Below, one piece after another: positions 1-8,420 of a DNA stretch of 64,000 bases. Location: positions 18,172 through 82,171 of the forward strand of contig JBEBXH010000016.1 in the NCBI GenBank assembly GCA_040391785.1. Reading direction: 5' to 3'. The position numbers and the translations under genes are program-made. The notes under the pieces were generated by a model, which searched no databases, was not told the origin of the DNA, and worked only from the letters and a program-made list of their open reading frames with translations. The number at the start of each line of letters is the position of its first letter. Position 1 is the stretch's first letter. The DNA comes from UBA5239 sp040391785. GTDB lineage: Bacteria; Verrucomicrobiota; Lentisphaeria; Victivallales; Victivallaceae.

Positions 1-1173
1 GCTGAAAAAATCGCTTTCATCATCACCGAATGCCGCGACATGGGCATTCCGATCATGCCGCCGGACGTCAACAGTAGCGACATCGACTTTTCGGTCGACA
101 AGGGCGCGATCCGTTTCGGGCTCGGTGCGATCAAGGGTGTGGGGGGCGCGGCGGCCGGCAAGATCATCGAATGCCGCGAGGAAGGGCCGTACAAGAATTT
201 CACGGACTTCTGCGAACGCTGCGGCAGCGCGGTCAACTCGCGCATGCTCGAGCATCTGATCCGGGCCGGAGCCTTTGACGAATTCAAGGTGCGCCGTTCC
301 CAGCTGCTGGCTACCGCCGAGGAAACCATGAAGTTTGCCCAGGCCAAGGCCAAGGACCGCATGAGCGGGCAGGGGTCTCTTTTCGATATGCTCGACGACT
401 CCGAGCAGGAGGAAATGCTCTCGGTGGCGCTCCCGGATATCCCGGAATTCTCGCGCGACGAAATGCTCCGCAGCGAAAAAGAACTCCTCGGTTTCTACGT
501 CAGCGGCCATCCGATGACCGATTACAACGAGCTCTCCAAGACCTTCTCCAGCGTGAAGATCGGCCAGCTCGAGGAAATGGGCGACAACTGCGGCGTCCGC
601 CTGGCGGCGTTCATCAAGATCTGCCAGAACAAAATCAGCAAGAAGAGCGGGAAACCATACCTGATTCTCGAGCTCGAAGACGTGGCCGGGAACGGTGTCG
701 AATGCATGGTTTACGAACGCTGCCTGGACGAACTCAAGGTCGCCGGCATCAATTTGCAGAGCGAAATGCCGGTTTTCATCGAAGCCCTGACCAGCAAGCG
801 TTCCGAGGAAGAACGGGTCAAGCTGGTGGCGGAGAAAGTTATCCCGATCGACCAGGTTTACGGCGAATACACCCACGAACTGCTGCTGCACATCCGCGAG
901 GAGGACGAAAAGGCCACGGCGCATTTGAAGCGCATTTATGATGCTTGCGCGAATTCGCCGGGCGCCGCCCGCATCGCCATCGGCGTGCATTGCAAGAGCG
1001 GCGAATCGGTGTTTATCGAGACGCATTGCCGTATCCGGATGTCGCCGCAATTGCTCAAGGATTTCAAGGAATGCCTGGGCGATAAATCCTACGTGGTGAT
1101 CCCGAATAACCGTCTCCCGGAACCGCGCAAACAGTACACGCCCAAACCTGCCCCGGCGGAAGCTAGCGCATGA
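1..1173 (+). CDS. dnaE: DNA polymerase III subunit alpha, C-terminal part (5' end outside window)
   Basis: The reading frame is open from the first base, so this is the last 390 or so residues of a protein of more than 1,000. The opening stretch (IPIMPPDVNSSD, then GLGAIKGVG) is the conserved helix-hairpin-helix region after the polymerase palm and fingers of bacterial DnaE. A later segment around VRLAAFIKICQNKISKKSGK, followed by a beta-rich stretch, fits the OB-fold that binds single-stranded template. DnaE is the replicative polymerase of the holoenzyme. The stop codon overlaps the start of the next gene by four bases (ATGA), so the downstream DNA glycosylase is probably translationally coupled. 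The catalytic aspartates lie upstream of the window and could not be checked. Confidence 0.95.
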   Translation, partial: AEKIAFIITECRDMGIPIMPPDVNSSDIDFSVDKGAIRFGLGAIKGVGGAAAGKIIECREEGPYKNFTDFCERCGSAVNSRMLEHLIRAGAFDEFKVRRSQLLATAEETMKFAQAKAKDRMSGQGSLFDMLDDSEQEEMLSVALPDIPEFSRDEMLRSEKELLGFYVSGHPMTDYNELSKTFSSVKIGQLEEMGDNCGVRLAAFIKICQNKISKKSGKPYLILELEDVAGNGVECMVYERCLDELKVAGINLQSEMPVFIEALTSKRSEEERVKLVAEKVIPIDQVYGEYTHELLLHIREEDEKATAHLKRIYDACANSPGAARIAIGVHCKSGESVFIETHCRIRMSPQLLKDFKECLGDKSYVVIPNNRLPEPRKQYTPKPAPAEASA

Positions 1174-1658
1174 TTGCGTCGTTTCCGCCCGCGGTCGCGA
1201 AGTCCTGCCGGGTGCTGGTGCTTGGCACCATGCCCGGCGTGGAGTCGCTGCGTCAGCAGCAATACTACGCGCATCCGCGCAATGCTTTCTGGCCGGTCAT
1301 GGGCGCGATTTTCGGCTTTGACCCGGCTATGCCCTACCGCGAACGCATCAAGGCGCTGAACGGCCACGGCGTGGCGCTCTGGGACACCGTCAAATACTGC
1401 GAACGCGAGGGCAGCCTCGACTCCGACATCAAGAGCCCCGAATTCAACGACTTCGCCGGGCTGCTCACCGAATACCCGAATATCCGGAAAATCTGCCTGA
1501 ACGGCAAAGGCGCGGAAAAATTCTTCCGCAGCTACCAACGCACCCACGAATTACCTGCGCTAGAAATTCAAGTCCTGCCCTCGACCAGTCCCGCCCATGC
1601 CTCACTGAGCTACCACCGGAAGCTCGAAAAGTGGCGCGAGGTCCTGGGGGAAATTTAA
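1170..1658 (+). CDS. DNA-deoxyinosine (hypoxanthine) glycosylase, UDG family 6
   Basis: The 162-residue protein has the compact uracil-DNA-glycosylase fold signature: LVLGTMPGVESL at about residues 16-27, then YYAHPRNAFW at 32-41. The HPRN asparagine (N38) matches the residue regarded as catalytic in the hypoxanthine-DNA glycosylase branch, and the C-terminal LPSTSPAHAS supplies the second active-site loop. The family removes deaminated adenine, and sometimes uracil, from DNA to start base-excision repair. It starts on the ATGA that ends dnaE, placing a repair glycosylase in the transcript of the replicative polymerase. Length is normal for the family. Exact substrate preference (hypoxanthine or uracil) is inferred from family only. 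Confidence 0.85.
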   Translation: MIASFPPAVAKSCRVLVLGTMPGVESLRQQQYYAHPRNAFWPVMGAIFGFDPAMPYRERIKALNGHGVALWDTVKYCEREGSLDSDIKSPEFNDFAGLLTEYPNIRKICLNGKGAEKFFRSYQRTHELPALEIQVLPSTSPAHASLSYHRKLEKWREVLGEI

Positions 1659-1773
1659 ACACGGAAATCACGGAAAACGCGGAAAAATATTTTCTTTTTT
1701 TGTACCACAAAATTCGCAAAAATACACAACAATAAAAAATTTCCCTTCCGTGATTTCCGTGGTTTCCGTGTTT
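1657..1773. repeat. Inverted repeat built of CACGGAAA units, probable bidirectional terminator
   Basis: The left arm carries AACACGGAAATCACGGAAA and a third near-copy. The right arm carries the complement in TTCCGTGATTTCCGTGG and following bases. The arms are separated by about 60 AT-rich bases. The element starts on the stop codon of the glycosylase gene and ends a few bases from the stop of the convergent AraC gene. The same design recurs at 52942-53031, and a CACGAA variant at 12174-12272. Use as a terminator is inferred from position. Confidence 0.6.
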
Positions 1774-1779
1774 AATTAT

Positions 1780-2550
1780 TTACCCGGATTTGCGGCGGAA
1801 GGCGGCGGGGGTGATTCGGAGTACTTGCGTGAATAGCCGCGTGAAGTGGTAGCGGTCCGCGAAGCCGGTGGCGGCGGCGATTTCTTCGATGCTCAGCTTG
1901 CTGAAATGCAGCAGCTCGCAGGCGAGTTCGATGCGCTTTTTGCGGAAATAAACCTGCGGCGACTCGTGCATCTCGGCGGTGAAAAGCCGAATGAAACTGT
2001 TGCGTTCCAGCTTGATTTGATCGGCCATTTCGGTGTTGCTGATAGGGCGGTTCCGGTTGGCCTGCAGGTAATTGCAGAGTTTTTCGATACGGGGGTCGAT
2101 TTGCCGGGGCCGCAGAAAGAGATCGGCGGGGAGGCGGATCAGCGCCGAGCTCAGAAATGAAAGCGCGGCGAGCATTTTCAGCTGCTTGTTTTCGTCGGTA
2201 TTTTCCAGCGTGATGCAGCTGCGGATGGAGTCGTTCAGAATGCCCTCCGCCGGCAGTTCGAAGATCTGATTCTGGGGACGGGTTCGCTCGCTGGGGTTGA
2301 AGTGGATGTAGAATTGCGTGAAGGGCTCCTCGGCGAAGGTGTCGAAGATCAGGTAGCCGGGGATGACGTATACGTGCTCGGGGGTCATCCGGATGACCTC
2401 GCCCCGGAGCCGGAGGCAGCCGCCGCACACCGGGTTCCAGTAAAAGCGCCAATACGGTGTATACAGATCGTTCTGTATCCACGGGTAGATATTTTTCTCG
2501 TAATTCATAAAGTGTATTTTCAGCACGGAATCAATGAGTTCCGATATCAT
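1780..2550 (-). CDS. AraC-family transcriptional regulator
   Basis: An N-terminal half of cupin type (about residues 20-120) would bind a ligand. The C-terminal hundred residues form the paired helix-turn-helix of AraC/XylS: RPISNTEMADQIKLERNSF, then IEEIAAATGFADRYHFTRLF, which is the family signature. The start was set at the second in-frame ATG because AGGAAAA lies seven bases before it; an ATG 21 bases upstream (2571) has no such site. The gene is transcribed away from the rhamnosidase-like gene at 2660 with about 110 bp between, the usual arrangement for a local activator, so it probably responds to a sugar released by that enzyme. The ligand is not deducible from sequence. Confidence 0.88.
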   Translation of the reverse strand: MISELIDSVLKIHFMNYEKNIYPWIQNDLYTPYWRFYWNPVCGGCLRLRGEVIRMTPEHVYVIPGYLIFDTFAEEPFTQFYIHFNPSERTRPQNQIFELPAEGILNDSIRSCITLENTDENKQLKMLAALSFLSSALIRLPADLFLRPRQIDPRIEKLCNYLQANRNRPISNTEMADQIKLERNSFIRLFTAEMHESPQVYFRKKRIELACELLHFSKLSIEEIAAATGFADRYHFTRLFTQVLRITPAAFRRKSG

Positions 2551-2659
2551 GGCGTTTTTCCTATGTGACAAACAGATACAATATTTTTATTAATATCCAT
2601 TTATTTTCATGAAATTGCAAGTATCTTTTAAGCAAAAGTAACCGAAAAGGATTAAAAAT

Positions 2660-5029
2660 ATGAACCGGATCGAAAAACACAACGATATTCTCATCACCCC
2701 CGACGCCAAATTCAAGTTTACCGCGCAATGGATCACACTACCCGAAAACGACGGCAAGCCCAATATTTACTTCCGTGCTTATAAATCATTTGAACTCGAG
2801 AAAGTGCCGAAAAAGGCGCTGCTGCGGATCTGTGCCGACAGCTATTACCTGCTCTTCATCAACGGCCGGAAAGTGCAATTCGGGCCGGTGCGCGGCACCT
2901 GCGCCGTGAACTATTTCGACACGCTGGATGTGACGCAATTTCTGCAGCAGGGCGAGAACAAAATCGGGGTGATCGTTCATTCGCCGGTGACGGAGACCTT
3001 TATCGCGGCCCCGGCCGAGCCGGCGTTCATCCTGGAGCTTCCCGGCGTGGTGGCCAGCGATGCTACCTGGATGGTGCAATTGGCCGGAGACTGGAAGCGC
3101 GAAGTTGAGATTTACACGATCCAGACGGATTACATCGAGTACCGGGATTTTCGCCTGGAGCCAGTCGGATGGCTGAACGGTGAGCTGGACGGGGCCTGGA
3201 ATCGCGCGAAACCGGTCGGGAGATCGAGCAAATTATTGCAGCGGAAACTGACCGCGCGCAACGTACCCGCCATGAGCGAGTGGATTTACCGTCCGGTCGA
3301 TATCCTGCAGTGGCACGAGGTTGAGCCGGTCCTGGAGGGAGACACCGAAATCGCTATGCAGATCAATAACGACGTTTTGTTGCCGATGAACGCGCAACGG
3401 CTGCAGGAAGCCGCCCCCGGTGAATATATTCTGAATCCCGACATGGCTGGGCGCGGCATCAGCCTGATCGCCGATTTCGGGTGTGACCTGATCGGTAATC
3501 TCGAGGTGAAGATCGTGGCGCCGGCGGGCACGATTGTGGACGTGACTTACAGCGAGGAAATCTGGCAGGAAAAAGGCGACCGGTTGCGTGGTCATTACAA
3601 CAACGCTTACCATGTAACAGACCGCTATTTGCTGAAAGAGGGTGAGAATATCATCGGTACGCAGCTCTCCGAGCGTGGATTTCGCATGGTGCAGCTGACG
3701 GTGCGTGATTTCCAGATTCCGGTACGGATTCAGGAGATCAAGGCCACCGGCGGGGAGTATCCGTACGATAAACGCGGCAGTTTTGAGTGCAGCGATGAAT
3801 TGCTGAACCGGATTTGGGAGGTTTGCGCGAGGACGCTGGAAGTCTGCACGACTGACGTATTTATGGATTGCCCATGGCGCGAACGGGCGTTCTGGGTGAA
3901 CGACCTGGTGGTGGAAAATGCGACGACGCTGGCAGCGTTCGGGGCCTCCGCGGTGCATAAGCGCGCTTTCGAACTGGCTTTTTCGCAGCAGCGCGACGAT
4001 GGGTTTGTGTCCGGTGTATGCCCGGCGCCTAAGCAGGGCAATGTGTTGGTGCCGACCAATCTTTTTCTGGTGACCATGCTCTATGATTATTTGATGATGT
4101 CGGGCGATTCCGCCACGGTGAAAACATACCTGCCGAACGTTCAGCGCATACTGGAACTTTTTGAGTCGCTGGCCGATGAGAAGGGAATCGTGACCGCTCC
4201 GCATTGTTACGGGGTCGCAACGGACCACTGGAATTTCTATGATTGGGGCTTTGAGTTGAACGGTTATAATTTCCGCAACTGCCGGGAATCCATGCTTAAT
4301 CATCTGTACGTGACCGCGATGAAAAACTATTGCGCACTGTGCGACTACTGCGGCAGCGAATGCGACCGCGAGCTCTACCGGAAACGCATTGCCCGGACCG
4401 CAGCCGCCATCGGCAAAGAATTCATTGAACCGGCCACCGGGTATTTGTCTGATCAGGTCATGCATCACGAGAAACCGGAGATGATTTCGAGCCAGCTCTC
4501 CCACGCCTTCGCGGTGCTCTCCGGCGAGGTTGGCGAGTCGTTCAAAAAGGCAGTCACTGACCACAATTTGATCTGCCCGGAATACTATCTGCATTTCTTC
4601 GTTTTCCGCGCCATGCAGCGGATCGGCAAGGAGGCGCTGGCGGACGGTTTGGCGCGCATTCGCAAATATTGGGGCCGGAGCGTTGATACCGGATATCCGA
4701 CTTTGTATGAAGCCGGGATTCACAAACTCGGGCGTGAGGCTTTTTGTGAAACCGGCAGCCTGTGCCACGGCTTCGGCACGGCCCCGATCGAATTTTTCCA
4801 CCGGAATATCCTTGGCGTGACGCCGCTGGAACCGGGCTACGCGCGGTTCGAATTCAAACCGGAGTTGTTCGACCTGGAATTTGCTTCGGGGCGAATTCCA
4901 ACCCCCGCCGGCGAAATCGCAGTTTCGTGCCGGAAGGCGGAAATCACACTCGAAATTCCGAAGGGCCTGACCGCGGTATACGGTTCGCAGGAGCTCGGTG
5001 CGGGCAAGCATTTGCTAAAATGGCGGTGA
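2660..5029 (+). CDS. Alpha-L-rhamnosidase-like glycoside hydrolase (GH78 type)
   Basis: At 789 residues it follows the GH78 plan: an N-terminal beta-sandwich (about 20-200, with YLLFINGRKVQFGPVRG), a second beta domain, the six-hairpin alpha/alpha barrel (about 365-690) and a C-terminal beta domain. Residues 403-409, DCPWRER, match the DxxxRxE-type acidic motif of the GH78 active site. No signal peptide is visible, so it probably acts in the cytoplasm on imported oligosaccharides. Rhamnosidases release terminal alpha-linked L-rhamnose from pectin, glycosides or bacterial polysaccharides. A good ribosome site (AAAAGGA) precedes the ATG. The divergent AraC gene is the likely regulator. Related enzymes with other specificities exist, so the substrate is less certain than the family. 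Confidence 0.82.
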   Translation: MNRIEKHNDILITPDAKFKFTAQWITLPENDGKPNIYFRAYKSFELEKVPKKALLRICADSYYLLFINGRKVQFGPVRGTCAVNYFDTLDVTQFLQQGENKIGVIVHSPVTETFIAAPAEPAFILELPGVVASDATWMVQLAGDWKREVEIYTIQTDYIEYRDFRLEPVGWLNGELDGAWNRAKPVGRSSKLLQRKLTARNVPAMSEWIYRPVDILQWHEVEPVLEGDTEIAMQINNDVLLPMNAQRLQEAAPGEYILNPDMAGRGISLIADFGCDLIGNLEVKIVAPAGTIVDVTYSEEIWQEKGDRLRGHYNNAYHVTDRYLLKEGENIIGTQLSERGFRMVQLTVRDFQIPVRIQEIKATGGEYPYDKRGSFECSDELLNRIWEVCARTLEVCTTDVFMDCPWRERAFWVNDLVVENATTLAAFGASAVHKRAFELAFSQQRDDGFVSGVCPAPKQGNVLVPTNLFLVTMLYDYLMMSGDSATVKTYLPNVQRILELFESLADEKGIVTAPHCYGVATDHWNFYDWGFELNGYNFRNCRESMLNHLYVTAMKNYCALCDYCGSECDRELYRKRIARTAAAIGKEFIEPATGYLSDQVMHHEKPEMISSQLSHAFAVLSGEVGESFKKAVTDHNLICPEYYLHFFVFRAMQRIGKEALADGLARIRKYWGRSVDTGYPTLYEAGIHKLGREAFCETGSLCHGFGTAPIEFFHRNILGVTPLEPGYARFEFKPELFDLEFASGRIPTPAGEIAVSCRKAEITLEIPKGLTAVYGSQELGAGKHLLKWR

Positions 5030-5064
5030 GGTGATATATTGCTCTTCGAAAACAGGAGCAAATT

Positions 5065-5823
5065 ATGTCAGCCAATATCGAGCGTTTTACCGGCCTGGCC
5101 GGGATTTATCAGAAGTTTCGCCCCGGATATCCGGAAGAATTGTTCACATTTCTGAGAGATGAACTTGGATTGGTTCCCGGAAAAACGGTGGCCGAGATCG
5201 GTTCCGGCACCGGCATTTTTACGAAACTGCTGCTGGAACACGGGCTTGAAAAAGTCTACGCCGTTGAGCCGAACAGTGACATGCGCCGTGAGGCCGAAAC
5301 TTTGCTCGGGGCGTTTCCGGGATTTGTTTCTGTGGCCGGCACAGCCGAGGCGACCGGGCTGGAAGCCGATGCGTTTGATTTTATTTTTGCGGTACAGGCG
5401 TTTCACTGGTTCGATCAGGCGGCGTTTCGCGCTGAGTGCCGCCGCATCTTGAGAACGAATGGTAACGTGTTGATTATCTGGAATACCCGGACCGAGAGTC
5501 CGGTGATGCTGGCGTGTCATGAGGTGTGCAAGCGTTACTGTGCGAATTTCAAAGGATTCAGCGGGCACTCCGCGGCATCGGGCCCGGAGGCGATCGAGGC
5601 GTTTTTCGCGGGTAAATATCAGTTCCGCGAATTCGCCAACCCGGTATCGTTGAGCTGCGACGAATTCATCGGCCGCAACCTCTCGAGCTCCTACGCGCCG
5701 AGGGCAGGGGACGCCAATTACGAACCGTTCATCAAGGGCTTCGAGGAAATTTTCGAGCGCTACGCGGAGAATGGCCGGATCATCTGGGGCAACGCCACGC
5801 GGTGCTATTGGGGCGGCGTGTAA
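5065..5823 (+). CDS. Class I SAM-dependent methyltransferase
   Basis: This 252-residue protein has the Methyltransf_11-type nucleotide fold. Motif I, AEIGSGTG, lies at residues 43-50. The acidic end of strand 2 is VYAVEPNSDM, and FIFAVQAFHWFD follows at the position of motifs III-IV; the HWFD form is common in small-molecule methyltransferases of the UbiE/TAM-like group. The substrate is unknown. It starts 35 bases after the rhamnosidase-like gene with a ribosome site (AACAGGAGCAAATT) and may be read from the same transcript. Its last 19 bases overlap the convergent response-regulator gene. Confidence 0.82.
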   Translation: MSANIERFTGLAGIYQKFRPGYPEELFTFLRDELGLVPGKTVAEIGSGTGIFTKLLLEHGLEKVYAVEPNSDMRREAETLLGAFPGFVSVAGTAEATGLEADAFDFIFAVQAFHWFDQAAFRAECRRILRTNGNVLIIWNTRTESPVMLACHEVCKRYCANFKGFSGHSAASGPEAIEAFFAGKYQFREFANPVSLSCDEFIGRNLSSSYAPRAGDANYEPFIKGFEEIFERYAENGRIIWGNATRCYWGGV

Positions 5824-6503
5824 CGGTAGCCGATGCCGTAGACGGTTTCGATGAGCTTGGGCGAGCCCGGCGGTTCGATCTTACGGCGCAGCGCCACCAG
5901 ATGTTGGTCCAGCGTCCGCGATGAGTGAAAAGTCGAGCCCCATACGGCATTCAGAATTTTGTTGCGGTCAAGCGCAATTCCCGGATTGGCGGCGAAAAGC
6001 AGCAGCAGTTTGATTTCGCGCTGGGTCAGCTCCACGGTTTGACCGTCAGCGAAGGCGCGCAGCTGCAGCGCATCTACTTTCCACTGAGCGAATGTGAACT
6101 TGTCGCTCTCCGCTGACGCGGCATTGTCGCTGAGGTTCCGGCGGCGCAACTGGGCGGCGATGCGGGCGGAAAGCTCGCGCAGGCCGAATGGTTTGGTAAT
6201 ATAATCATCGGCGCCGAGTTCCAGCCCGAGCACCTTGTCGATTTCCTCGCCCTTGGCGGTAAGCATCAGGATCGGCACTCGCGGGTCATTGCGGCGAATC
6301 TGGCGGCAGACGTCGTAACCGTTCAGGTTCGGCATCATGATATCGAGCAGGATCAGGTCGGGATGGAATGCGTTGAACTCCTTGAGCGCGGCGCTGCCGT
6401 CCGGGGCCTCGGCCACGGTGTAGCCTTCGAGTTCAAGGGCGTCGACGAGGCCGGCGCGGATATTGTGGTCGTCTTCGGCAATCAGTATTTTATAAGATTT
6501 CAT
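5805..6503 (-). CDS. OmpR/PhoB-family response regulator
   Basis: The 232-residue protein has a receiver domain with the acidic pair E10-D11-D12, phospho-acceptor D54 (LILLDIMMPNLNG) and the switch lysine in ITKPFG. A winged-helix DNA-binding domain ends GIGYRYTPPQ. An upstream in-frame ATG would add about 76 residues that are an antisense-frame reading of the kinase gene; the start taken here gives the canonical MKSYKILIAEDD beginning. It overlaps the kinase gene by four bases, so kinase and regulator are coupled. Targets are unknown; control of its own operon is plausible. Confidence 0.93.
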   Translation of the reverse strand: MKSYKILIAEDDHNIRAGLVDALELEGYTVAEAPDGSAALKEFNAFHPDLILLDIMMPNLNGYDVCRQIRRNDPRVPILMLTAKGEEIDKVLGLELGADDYITKPFGLRELSARIAAQLRRRNLSDNAASAESDKFTFAQWKVDALQLRAFADGQTVELTQREIKLLLLFAANPGIALDRNKILNAVWGSTFHSSRTLDQHLVALRRKIEPPGSPKLIETVYGIGYRYTPPQ

Positions 6504-8410
6504 GCGTGTTCCTCGGGTAAAATGATGATGAATCCGGCGCCGGGGCTGGCGTGAACGAATTTCAGGTCGCCGCCCTGGTCCCGCAACAGGCCGCGCGAGA
6601 TGGACAAGCCCAACCCGAAACCGCTGGTTTTGCTGTTCAGCTCGGTGTTGACGCGGTAAAATTTCTGGAAGAGTTTTTCGGCGGAGCCGCGGGTGATACC
6701 CGGGCCGTAATCGCGGATGTGGATTTCCCAATGCTTATCGTTTCGGGTGAGCTCGATGTCGAGCTTGCCGGACTCGGGAGCGTATTTGGCGGCGTTGTCG
6801 ATCAGGTTGAAAATTACCTGCAGCAGCGAATCGCGGTCGATGACGCAGCATGCCGGGCCCTCCGGCAATATCAAATTCAACTTCAATCCGGCGGCAGCGA
6901 GCGATTCGCCGCAAAGCGGCACGAGCGACTCGAGCAGTTCGCGCAAGTCCGTCCGGGCGAGGTTGTAACGCCTGCGGCCATTGTCCAGGCGGCTGAAGTC
7001 GAGGACGTTGTTGACCAGCCGCGTGAGCCGCTCGGTTTCGTCCACCAGCACCTGCAGATAACGGGCCTGGCGGTCCTCGGGCAGTTTCGGGCCGTGCTCG
7101 TGCAGCAGCTCGGAATACATGCGGATGCTGGTCAACGGCGTTTTCAGCTCGTGTGAAACTTGCGAGACGAAATTGCTTTTCTGTCCGGCCAGTTGAAGTT
7201 CGCGGCGCAGCAACCACAGCGCGGCCATGCCGGCGGTGACGGTAATCAGCACCAGCGCCGAGATCGCCATCCAGATGCCGAGGCGGGTGCCGCGGGCGGG
7301 CATGTAGGCCGGGATCAACGAGGCGCGCAGCTGCGCATTTGGCAGCAGTTCGTCGGAGACCGGAATCAGCAGTACCGGATCGAGCTCGGTGCCTTCCGGG
7401 ACATCGCCTCCGGCGGCGTAAACCACCCGGTTGGCGGCATTGACCAGTTCAATCCGGAAATAGGGCGGCAGGCTATCCGGAAAAAGCGGCAGCAGGCGCG
7501 ACCAGATGACGATGCTTTCCACTTCGAAGCCGATAATGGTGTCGGCGGATTCGGCGCTTTCGGCCCAGACCAGCGGCGTGTGGCGGTTGTCCGAAAGCCA
7601 GGGGATGAAGCCCTGTTTGCGGTCGCGGGTCAGGGCCTCGAACCTTGAGATCATCCGCTTGTCCGGCTTATTGTCAGCATCAGCATTGAGGCGGAGTTCT
7701 TCTTTATGCGGGGAAACTACTGCTTGAACGGGAGGTGGAGCAGCAGGTGCGGCGGCCGTTTCGGCCGCGACGGCGCGGTTGTTTTTTTCCTCTTTTGCTG
7801 CCGCGACAGCCTTTCGGGCGGTCATAATTGAGGTGTCGGATTTGCTGCGTCTGGAAAGAGGATAGATGGATTTCGGCTTTTCCGGGGCTTCATCCTTAAC
7901 ACTGCTGCCTTTCGCTTTTGGGGTATACCAGGATGAATCATCGGGGCCCTGCACATTTCCATCGTGGAACAAAATATTGCCATAGTTGCCCTGATTCTGG
8001 TAGGAATAAATATTCGATTCGGGAAATTGTGCGCTGACCAGACCGGAGAAAAGCTCGTGGTAACGGTAAACCCAGGTGTTTTCATTGACCGGATAGAACA
8101 GCGTCCCGGAACGGTTGGCGATAAACCCCTCCACGAAAAACGGTTCGCGGTCAATGACTTCCCGGAGGCTGTTCGGATGCGGCTTGACCCGGGCGGCTTT
8201 GGCTTCCAGATTGGTGCGGATGCCTTCCAGTTCGCGGCGGCAGCGCTCCGCCAGCAGGCGGCACTCGCTCTGCAGCAGTGAGCGCAGCTCCTGATCGCGG
8301 AATTCGTCCTCGTGACGGGTATGGCGCAAGGCGATGGCTCCAAGAGCCAAAGCCGCCAGCAAAGTGGCGGCCATGGCTGTGATAATGATTTTCCCGGAGC
8401 TTAACTTCAT
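6500..8410 (-). CDS. Membrane sensor histidine kinase with large periplasmic domain
   Basis: The 636-residue protein has an N-terminal membrane segment (about 8-28), an extracytoplasmic region of roughly 345 residues, a second membrane segment (378-401), then the kinase core. The core holds the H box SHELKTPL with H420, the N box NLIDNAAKYA, and G boxes DYGPGI and GFGLGLS. The sensor region contains a low-complexity insert rich in Ala, Pro and Lys (about residues 185-230), probably a flexible linker between two sensing subdomains. No known ligand-binding family was recognised there. It lies ten bases after the VWA gene and overlaps the regulator by four bases, so all three form an operon. Cell-envelope sensing is inferred from topology. 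Confidence 0.92.
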   Translation of the reverse strand: MKLSSGKIIITAMAATLLAALALGAIALRHTRHEDEFRDQELRSLLQSECRLLAERCRRELEGIRTNLEAKAARVKPHPNSLREVIDREPFFVEGFIANRSGTLFYPVNENTWVYRYHELFSGLVSAQFPESNIYSYQNQGNYGNILFHDGNVQGPDDSSWYTPKAKGSSVKDEAPEKPKSIYPLSRRSKSDTSIMTARKAVAAAKEEKNNRAVAAETAAAPAAPPPVQAVVSPHKEELRLNADADNKPDKRMISRFEALTRDRKQGFIPWLSDNRHTPLVWAESAESADTIIGFEVESIVIWSRLLPLFPDSLPPYFRIELVNAANRVVYAAGGDVPEGTELDPVLLIPVSDELLPNAQLRASLIPAYMPARGTRLGIWMAISALVLITVTAGMAALWLLRRELQLAGQKSNFVSQVSHELKTPLTSIRMYSELLHEHGPKLPEDRQARYLQVLVDETERLTRLVNNVLDFSRLDNGRRRYNLARTDLRELLESLVPLCGESLAAAGLKLNLILPEGPACCVIDRDSLLQVIFNLIDNAAKYAPESGKLDIELTRNDKHWEIHIRDYGPGITRGSAEKLFQKFYRVNTELNSKTSGFGLGLSISRGLLRDQGGDLKFVHASPGAGFIIILPEEHA

Positions 8411-8420
8411 TCAACCTCGC

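Noticed and set aside
3233..5011. 592-residue frame antisense to the GH78 gene
   Set aside because: It is a long shadow frame caused by GC-rich codons of a clear GH78 gene; its Arg/His-rich composition has no family match.
6504..6731. N-terminal extension of the response regulator
   Set aside because: The extra residues are the kinase gene read in another frame and show no receiver-domain similarity.
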